DNA from: Plumapathes pennacea
Lineage: Eukaryota; Cnidaria; Anthozoa; Antipatharia; Myriopathidae
Length of the DNA stretch: 64,000 bases
Reading direction: 5' to 3'
Assembly (NCBI GenBank): GCA_964036295.1
Contig: OZ038465.1
Coordinates: 8,556,667-8,620,666, forward strand
The translations under genes and the position numbers were made by a program. Positions 56,674-64,000 of this stretch are shown piece after piece (position 1 is the stretch's first letter; every line of letters begins with the position of its first letter). The notes beneath the pieces were generated by a model. That model was not told where the DNA came from. It did not search any database and saw nothing but the letters and a program-made list of their open reading frames with translations.

Positions 56674-57804
56674 TTAACAAATAAACCAGCTTCAAGCGTG
56701 CTCCGTTCAGAAATAAAGCACGCAGCAAGTGACGAAAGCACGAAAGAAGTGTAGGGAGAAACGCGAGCCGAAGGCGAGCGTTTTTCCCCACTTCTTGAGT
56801 GCTCTCGGCACTTGCTAAGTGCTTTATTTCTGAACGGAGCACGCTTGAAGCTGGTTTATTTGTTTTATAACATAGAACTTCAAAACTTTCACAATAAAAC
56901 TGTCTTCATTCATCAAAAATGTTGGAATGCTAACAGCGATGAAAAAATAGATTCTCCTAAACGGCTCGGCGGTCCGAATTGCCAAGTCAGTACAGTTTCG
57001 CTTCAATTTTTCAACCAGCCCGTTTGTTCTATAAAATTAGACAACATCTCACAGTAAAGAACTATATTTCCTGTAGAACTTTGGACTACAAGTACATGAA
57101 ATCATACAGGCGGCTAGTGCATAAAATGCAAATTTGAAGGGAATCAACAAATGCTCCAACGGCCGACTCGAAAATTGTGTGAATGAAAACTTACCGATTT
57201 CTTGACTCTACCTCGTAGTACAATCATTTGAAGTCCGTCCGAAAATTCTTCAATCATTTTTTTCAGTCACATCGTGGGAAATTCTTTCTCTTGCATCACT
57301 ACAAACACGTCTGTTCGTCTGTCTTCGCCGTTCATGTTCAGTGTTGCTCACGGCTGATCTTCTTCAACTGAATGATTTGCTCTCTCCTTCCTTGTTGAAG
57401 CATTCAACTTCATTCAAACAACCCACTGATGTAATTGTGACTCCCAAATATGCTGTACTTAGGGACAGTGCTTAAACCGAGTCGCTTTCCACGACGCTGA
57501 CAAGAAACTTGCCGTTCTTCGACATAGATTTTCCCTCTCCAAACTGTTGAAGTGCTTTTTGATGAGGTCACGTTCTTTACCGATTCACGGTGAACCATAC
57601 TAGCCGGTGTCTTCACTTAAAGCCAAATTTTATCTCGAAGTTGGGCATTGGTGACTCCATTCTCGCATTATTTTCTTTTTTTTGCCAGAGGATGACGTAA
57701 GCGTGGTTTATAACTTATAAACCACGGGTAAGTGTGGTTTATACTCTGGCAAACCACGGTTTTCGACCAATCAGCGCGCGGCTTGTATCGTGGCTATGTT
57801 ATAA
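56674..57804. mobile_element. 1.13-kb insertion interrupting the satellite
   Basis: The satellite reads GGCGAGATAT up to 56673 and resumes at AGCAGCTTAAAC from 57805, with nothing of the unit missing. The insert begins with the palindrome at 56676-56864, has about 830 bp of non-repetitive sequence without a recognised gene, and ends with a region of GTGGTTTATAACTTATAAAC hairpins (57704-57800) next to ATGTTATA. TA at both junctions is consistent with a TA target duplication. Confidence 0.75.
56676..56864. mobile_element. Palindromic element, AACAAATAAACCAGC ends
   Basis: AACAAATAAACCAGCTTCAA and GCGTGCTCCGTTCAGAAATA (then AAGCAC) return as exact reverse complement at 56819-56864. The centre is a GCGAGCCGAAGGCGAGCG stem. 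It forms the left end of the insertion in the satellite. Confidence 0.85.
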
Positions 57805-60800
57805 AGCAGCTTAAACTCTGCTGCTTTGCTCGAAAGGTGTGATGTTTTAATTAGCGCATAATTTCCTCTAATTTACTCTAATTTCTCACGACGCGCGGGC
57901 TAAAAGTTTACAAAAACTATGCAGAAACCGTCGGCGTAGTCCAGGGAATGTTTCCTGAAAGTTTCATGCGATTCTGAGATGGTTGAAAAATCTTGGAATT
58001 TTGACAAAATACTAAGGCTATAGCACAGGGTTTTTTACCGATTTTGGCCAAAAATTGAAAACTCTTGAAACTTGTAGGAAAGCTTCTCTGGACAATAACA
58101 AGACTTTTTGCAATACATATGCGTTATGTATCTTCATCCGCTGGCGAGATATAGCAGCTTAAATTCTGTTGCTTTGCTCGAAAGGTGTGATGTTTTAATT
58201 AGCGCATGATTTCCTCTAATTTGCTCTAATTTATCACGACGCGCGGATTAAAAGTTTACAAAAACTATGCAGAAACCGTCGGCGTAGTCCAGGGAATGCT
58301 TCCTGAAAGTTTCTTGCAATTCTTAGATGGTTGAAAAATCTTGGAATTTTGACAAAATGCTAAGGCTATAGCACAGGGTTTTTTGCCGATTTTGGCCAAA
58401 AATTGAAAACTCTTGAAACTTGTAGGAAAGCTTCCCTGGACAATAACAAGACATTTTGCAATACATATGCGTTATGTATCTTCATCCGTTGGCGAGATGT
58501 AGCAGCTTAAACTCTGCTCCTTTGCTCGAAAGGTGTGATGTCTTAATTAGCACATGATTTCCTCTAATTTCCTCTAATTTCTCACGACGCGCGGGCTAAA
58601 AGTTTACAAAAACTATGCAGAAACCGTCGGCGTAGACCAGGGAATGTTTCCTGAAAGTTTCATGCGATTCTGAGATGGTTGAAAAATCTTGGAATTTTGA
58701 CAAAATACTAAGGCTATAGCACAGGGTTTTTTGCCGATTTTGGCCAAAAATAGAAAACTCTTGAAACTTGTAGGAAAGCTTCCCTGGACAATAACAAGAC
58801 TTTTTGCAATACAGATGCGTTATGTATCTTCATCCGTTGGCGAGATATAGCAGCTTAAATTTGGCTTCTTTGATCGAAAGGTGTGACGAATTAATTAGTG
58901 CATGATTTGCTGTAACTTCCTTTAATTTCTCACGAAGCGCGGGTTAAAAGTTTACAAAAACTATGCAGAAACCGTCGGTGTAGTCCAGGGAATGTTTCCT
59001 GAAAGGTTCATGCGATTCTGAGATGGTTGAAAAATCTTGGAATTTTGACAAAATACTAAGGCTATAGCACAGGGTTTTTTGCCGATTTTGGCCAAAAATT
59101 GAAAACTCTTGAAACTTGTAGGAAAGCTTCCCTGGACAATAACAAGACTTTCTGTAATACATATGCTTTATGTATCTTCATGCGTTGCGGAGATATAGCA
59201 GCTTAAACTCTGCTCCTTTGCTCGAAAGGTGTGATGTTTTAATTAGCGCATGATTTCCTCTAATTTGCTCTAATTTCTCACGACGCGTGGGCTATAATTT
59301 TACAAACACTATGCAGAAACCGTCGGCGAAGTGCAGGGAATGTTTCCTGAATATTTCATGCGATTCTGAGATGGTTGAAAAATCTTGGAATTTTGACAAA
59401 ATACTAAGGCTATAGCACAGTGTTTTTTGCCGATTTTGGCCAAAAATTGAAAACTCTTGAAACTTGTAGGAAAGCTTCTCTGGACAATAACAAGACTTTT
59501 TGCAATACATATGCGTTATGTATCTTCATCCGTTGGCGAGATATAGCAGCTTAAATTTGGCTTCTTTGCTCGAAAGGTGTGATGAATTAATTAGTGCATG
59601 ATTTGCTGTAACTTCCTTTAATTTCTCACGAAGCGCGGGTGAAAAGTTTACAAAAACTATGCAGAAACCGTCGGTGTAGTCCAGGGAATGTTTCCTGAAA
59701 GGTTCATGCGATTCTGAGATGGTTGAAAAATCTTGGAATTTTGACAAAATACTAAGGCTATAGCACAGGGTTTTTTTGCCGATTTTGGCCAAAAATTGAA
59801 AACTCTTGAAACTTGTAGGAAAGCTTCCCTGGACAACAACAAGACTTTCTGTAATACATATGCTTTATGTATCTTCATGCGTTGCGGAGATATAGCAGCT
59901 TAAACTCTGCTCCTTTGCTCGAAAGGTGTGATGTTTTAATTAGCGCATGATTTCCTCTAATTTGCTCTAAATTCTCACGACGCGCGGGCTATAATTTTAC
60001 AAACACTATGCAGAAACGGTCGGCGAAGTGCAGGGAATGTTTCCTGAAAGTTTCATGCGATTCTGAGATGGTTGAAAAATCTTGGAATTTTGACAAAATA
60101 CTAAGGCTATAGCACAGTGTTTTTTGCCGATTTTGGCCAAAAATTGAAAACTCTTGAAACTTGTAGGAAAGCTTCTCTGGACAATAACAAGACATTTTGC
60201 AATACATATGCGTTATGTATCTTTATCCGTTGGCGAGATATAGCAGCTTAAATTTGGCTTCTTTGCTCGAAAGGTGTGACGAATTAATTAGTGCATGATT
60301 TGCTGTAACTTCCTTTAATTTCTCACGACGCGCGGGTTAAAAGTTTACAAAAACTATGCAGAAACCGTCGGTGTAGTCCACGGAATGTTTCCTGAAAGTT
60401 TCATGCGATTCTGAGATGGTTGAAAAATCTTGGAATTTTGACAAAATACTAAGGCTATAGCACAGGGTTTTTTGCCGATTTTGGCCAAAAATAGAAAACT
60501 CTTGAAACTTGTAGGAAAGCTTCTCTGGACAATAACAAGACTTTTTGCAATACATATGCGTTATGTATCTTCATCCGTTGCGGAGATATAGCAGCTTAAA
60601 CTCTGCTCCTTTGCTCGAAAGGTGTGATGTTTTAATTAGCGCATGATTTCCTCTAATTTGCTCTAATTTCTCACGACGCGCGGGCTAAAAGTTTACAAAA
60701 ACTATGCAGAAACCGTCGGCGTAGTCCAGGGAATGTTTTCTGAAAGTTTCATTCGATTCTGAGATGGTTGAAAAATCTTGGAATTTTGACAAAATACTAA

Positions 60801-63049
60801 GGCTATAGCACAGGGTTTTTTGCCGATTTTGGCCAAAAATTGAAAACTCTTGAAACTTGTAGGAAAGCTTCCCTGGACAATAACAAGACCTTTTGCAATA
60901 CATTATCGTTATGTATCTTCATCCGTTGCGGAGATATAGCAGCTTAAACTCTGCTCCTTAGCTCGAAAGGTGTGATGTTTTAATTAGCGCATGATTTCCT
61001 CTAATTTGCTCTAATTTCTCACGACGCGCGGGCTAAAAGTTTACAAAAACTATGCAGAAATGGTCGGCGTAGTCCAGGGAATATTTCCTGAAAGTTTCAT
61101 GCAATTCTGAGATGGTTGAAAAATCTTGGAATTTTGACAAAATACAGGGTTTTTTACCGATTTTGGCCAAAAATTGAAAACTCTTGAAACTTGTAGGAAA
61201 GCTTCTCTGGACAATAACAAGACTTTTTGCAATACATATGCGTTATGTATCTTTATCCGTTGGCAAGATATAGCAGCTTAAAGTAGGCTTCTTTGCTCGA
61301 AAGGTGTGACGAATTAATTAGTGCATGATTTGCTGTAACTTCCTTTAATTTCTCACGACGCGCGGGTTAAAAGTTTACAAAAACTATGCAGAAACCGTCG
61401 GTGTAGTCCAGGGAATGTTTCCTGAAAGTTTCATGCGATTCTGAGATGGTTGAAAAATCTTGGAATTTTGACAAAATACTAAGGCTATAGCACAGGGTTT
61501 TTTGAAAACTCTTTAAACTTGTTGGAAAGCTTCTCTGGACAATAACAAGACTTTTTGCAATACAGATGCGTTATGTATCTTTATCCGTTGGCGAGATATA
61601 GCAGCTTAAAGTAGGCTTCTTTGCTCGAAAGGTGTGACAAATTAATTAGTGCATGATTTGCTGTAACTTCCTTTAATTTCTCGCGACGCGCGGGCTAAAA
61701 GTTTACAAAAACTATGCAGAAACCGTCGGTGTAATCCAGGGAATGTTTCCTGAAAGTTTCATACAATTCTGAGATGGTTGAAAAATCTTGGAATTTTGAG
61801 AAAATACTAAGGCTATAGCACAGGGTTTTTTTGCCGATTTTGGCCAAAAATTGAAAACTCTTGAAACTTGTAGGAAAGCTTCCCATGATAATAACAAGAC
61901 TTTTTGCAATACATATGCTTTATGTATCTTCATCCGTTGTCGAGATATAGCAGTTTAAACTCTGCTCCTTTGCTCGAAAGGTGTGATGTTTTAATTAGCG
62001 CATGATTTCCTCTTATTTGCTCTAATTTCTCACGACGCGCGGGCTAAAAGTTTACAAAAACTATGCAGAAACCGTCGGCGTAGTCCAGGGAATGTTTCCT
62101 GAAAGTTTCATGCGATTCTGAGATGGTTGAAAAATCTTGGAATTTTGACAAAATACTAAGGCTATAGCACAGGGTTTTTTGCCGATTTTGGCCAAAAATT
62201 GAAAACTCTTGAAACTTGTAGGAAAGCTTCCCTGGACAATAACAAGACTTTTTGCAATACATATGCTTTATGTATCTTCATCCGTTGGCGAGATATAGCA
62301 GCTTAAACTCTGCTCCTTTGCTCGAAAGGTGTGATGAATTAATTAGTGCATGATTTGCTGTAACTTCCTTTAATTTATCACGACGCGCGGGCTAAAAGTT
62401 TACAAAAACTATGCAGAAACCGTCGGCGTAGTCCAGGGAATGTTTCCTGAAAGGTTCATGCGATTCTGAGATGGTTGAAAAATCTTGGAATTTTGACAAA
62501 ATACTAAGGCTATAGCACAGGGTTTTTTGCCGATTTTGGCCAAAAATTGAAAACTCTTGACACTTGTAGGAAAGCTTCCCTGGACAATAACAAGACATTT
62601 TGCAATGCATATTCTTTATCTATCTTCATCCGTTGGCGAGATATAGCAGCTTAAAGTAGACTTCTTTGCTCGAAAGGTGTGATGAATTAATTAGTGCATG
62701 ATTTGCTGTAACTCCCTTTAATTTCTAACGACGCGCGGGATCAAAGTTTACAAAAACTATGCAGAAACCGTCGGCGTAGTCCAGGGAATGTTTCCTGAAA
62801 GTTTCATGCGATTCTGAGATGGTTGAAAAATCTTGGAATTTTGACAAAATACTAAGGCTATAGCACAGGGTCTTTTGCCGATTTTGGCCAAAAATTGAAA
62901 ACTCTTGAAACTTGTAGGAAAGCTTCCTTGGAGAATAACATGACTTTTTTCAATACATATCCTTTATGTATCTTCATCCGTTGGCGAGATATAGCAGCTT
63001 AAAGTAGGCTTCTTTGCTCGAAAGGTGTGATGAATTAATTAGTGCATGA
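57805..63049 (+). repeat. 348-bp satellite array, second block
   Basis: About 15 units in the same orientation as the first block, ending abruptly at GTGCATGATT (63049). From 58500 to 60700 types A and B alternate, so a dimer of about 697 bp is the working unit. Two units are shortened: 61140-61155 lacks the ACTAAGGCTATAGCA segment, and near 61500 about 29 bp including GCCGATTTTGGCC are missing. Confidence 0.97.
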
Positions 63050-63165
63050 TTCAACAATTCGTCCAAAAGCTGATAAAATAAAGCAGGCACACTCTTTCGT
63101 TTGAACTTGTTTTTGTATTTCTGTAGTTTGCTGTATTTTTGAATTTCTTATTAGACATGTCCTGA

Positions 63166-63679
63166 TCATTTCCTTACGTAATCAAACACTGTCGCCCTGC
63201 GGTTTTGACTGTCTGTATCGCTACTGTTACCGCTGCTGTCTTGACTAACTGCATTGTCGCTGTCACCACTCCGGTCATGACTGTCTGCACTTCTACTGTC
63301 ACTGCTGCTGTCTTGACTGTCTGCATCGCTACTGTCACCACTCCGGTCTTGACTGTCTGCACTTCGACTGTCGCTGCTGCTGTCTTCTCTGTCACTGCTG
63401 TTGTCGCTACCATCTTTGCATTTTTCTACAACTTGGCTATTTTTCGGTATACTGTTTTCACTGCTGTCTGGACTATTGTCAGAGCTACTGTCTCTGTTAC
63501 TGTCTTTGCTACTTTCTTCGCTACTGTCTTTGCTACTGTCTCTGTTACTGTCTCTATTACTGTCTTTGCTACTTTCTTCGCTACTGTCTTCACAACTGTC
63601 AATATTACATTGGCTGTCTTTTCTTCTTTCTTCACCTTGGCATTCTTTTAGGCTGCTGTCTGATTTACTGTCCTTTGGT
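63166..63679 (-). CDS. Ser/Asp-rich acidic repeat protein, 3' exon (partial)
   Basis: Minus-strand exon following the acceptor GTTTTGTGTCAG; phase 2, then about 170 residues to TGA at 63166-63168. The sequence is dominated by Ser, Asp, Glu, Asn and Lys: tracts such as KDSNRDSNRDSSKDSSEE, and a 24-residue repeat present twice plus a partial (SSSDSRSADSQDRSGDS type). It has no folded domain and ends basic (RRATVFDYVRK). Most Ser lie next to Asp or Glu, good acidophilic-kinase sites. Dentin-phosphoprotein-like and coral skeletal acidic proteins have this composition, but so do unrelated nuclear or secreted disordered proteins. A signal peptide would be in missing upstream exons, so secretion cannot be judged. 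A donor-like TAC|GTAAGG lies 12 bases before the stop, so a downstream exon is possible. Confidence 0.6.
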
Positions 63680-64000
63680 CTGACACAAAACAGAAAGCCA
63701 CGAGTAAATATCAGTTTAGCAATGAAGGATTTAATCCACACATTTTATTCCACGGTGCAAGAAGTAAAGTAAGCTTTGTAAAGAATATATAGTTATTTTT
63801 ATTGCCGGTTGAATTCTACTGTATAATTTTTTTTCTTTCAAAACAACCAATGTCATATTTTGTTTTTATAACCCTTTAATTTACACCAATGATCAACTTA
63901 AATTTTCTCATTTAGTTTATTACCAGAGATATATCATCATACAGTAGTGAGATCTTGGCTTTTGATACCTTGCTGACAGGAAAGTTGATTAGCCTATCAA
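63680..64000. other. Probable intron or upstream region of the acidic-protein gene
   Basis: On the minus strand this precedes the acidic exon. No further exon is recognisable before the window ends; an open frame runs 21 codons upstream through the acceptor to an ATG at 63741 but contains the polypyrimidine tract and is probably intronic. Confidence 0.4.

Noticed and set aside
52932..62610. About twenty minus-strand frames of about 72 codons as a multigene family
   Set aside because: They are one tandem satellite unit read repeatedly; the frame shifts with T-run length and no start context, splice signal or domain supports translation.
63174..63772. Thr/Val/Ala-rich and Leu/Ser-rich frames overlapping the acidic exon
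   Set aside because: Shadow frames of the Ser/Asp codon repeat; the acidic frame has a proper splice acceptor and a coherent composition.

Overview
The window is eukaryotic nuclear DNA. It has split genes with GT-AG introns in consistent phase, long AT-rich spacers, many short inverted-repeat transposons, a tRNA-headed SINE, minisatellites and a large satellite array. The gene content (short ionotropic glutamate receptor-like channels, a microsomal-type cytochrome P450, an extremely Ser/Asp-rich acidic protein) and the miniature-transposon families fit an invertebrate, most likely an anthozoan cnidarian such as a stony coral. That placement is inference from content, not from a search.

Layout. 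(1) 2.2-8.0 kb and 12.2-17.1 kb, minus strand: two intact tandem paralogues of a compact glutamate-receptor-like ion channel, each with seven coding exons and the same intron phases. I joined the exons by splice sites. They give 458 and 487 residues: signal peptide, S1 ligand-binding half, M1, pore loop, M3, S2, M4 and a short conserved charged tail. Both pore loops carry a potassium-channel selectivity filter, TTVGYGD, completed across a splice junction. This is the most interesting biology in the window. (2) 17.2-35.1 kb: no convincing gene; old repeats and miniature transposons. (3) 35.1-43.0 kb, plus strand: a complete five-exon cytochrome P450 of 482 residues. Its stop codon is formed at the TA target of a miniature transposon. 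Its second intron holds a dispersed repeat whose other copy, at 50.2-51.4 kb, supplies empty sites for three separate insertions. (4) 43.6-52.5 kb: repeats, a SINE, a GGATCC-rich minisatellite and a few unidentified exon-like segments. (5) 52.5-63.05 kb: a satellite with a period near 348 bp, about 26 units in two alternating subtypes, broken once by a 1.13-kb insertion. (6) 63.17-63.68 kb, minus strand: the last exon of a Ser/Asp-rich acidic protein whose 5' part is not identified in the window.

The genes do not form one pathway. The two channels are a local tandem family. The P450 and the acidic protein are independent single loci. Exon junctions were derived by eye from splice consensus and reading frame and have no transcript support here.
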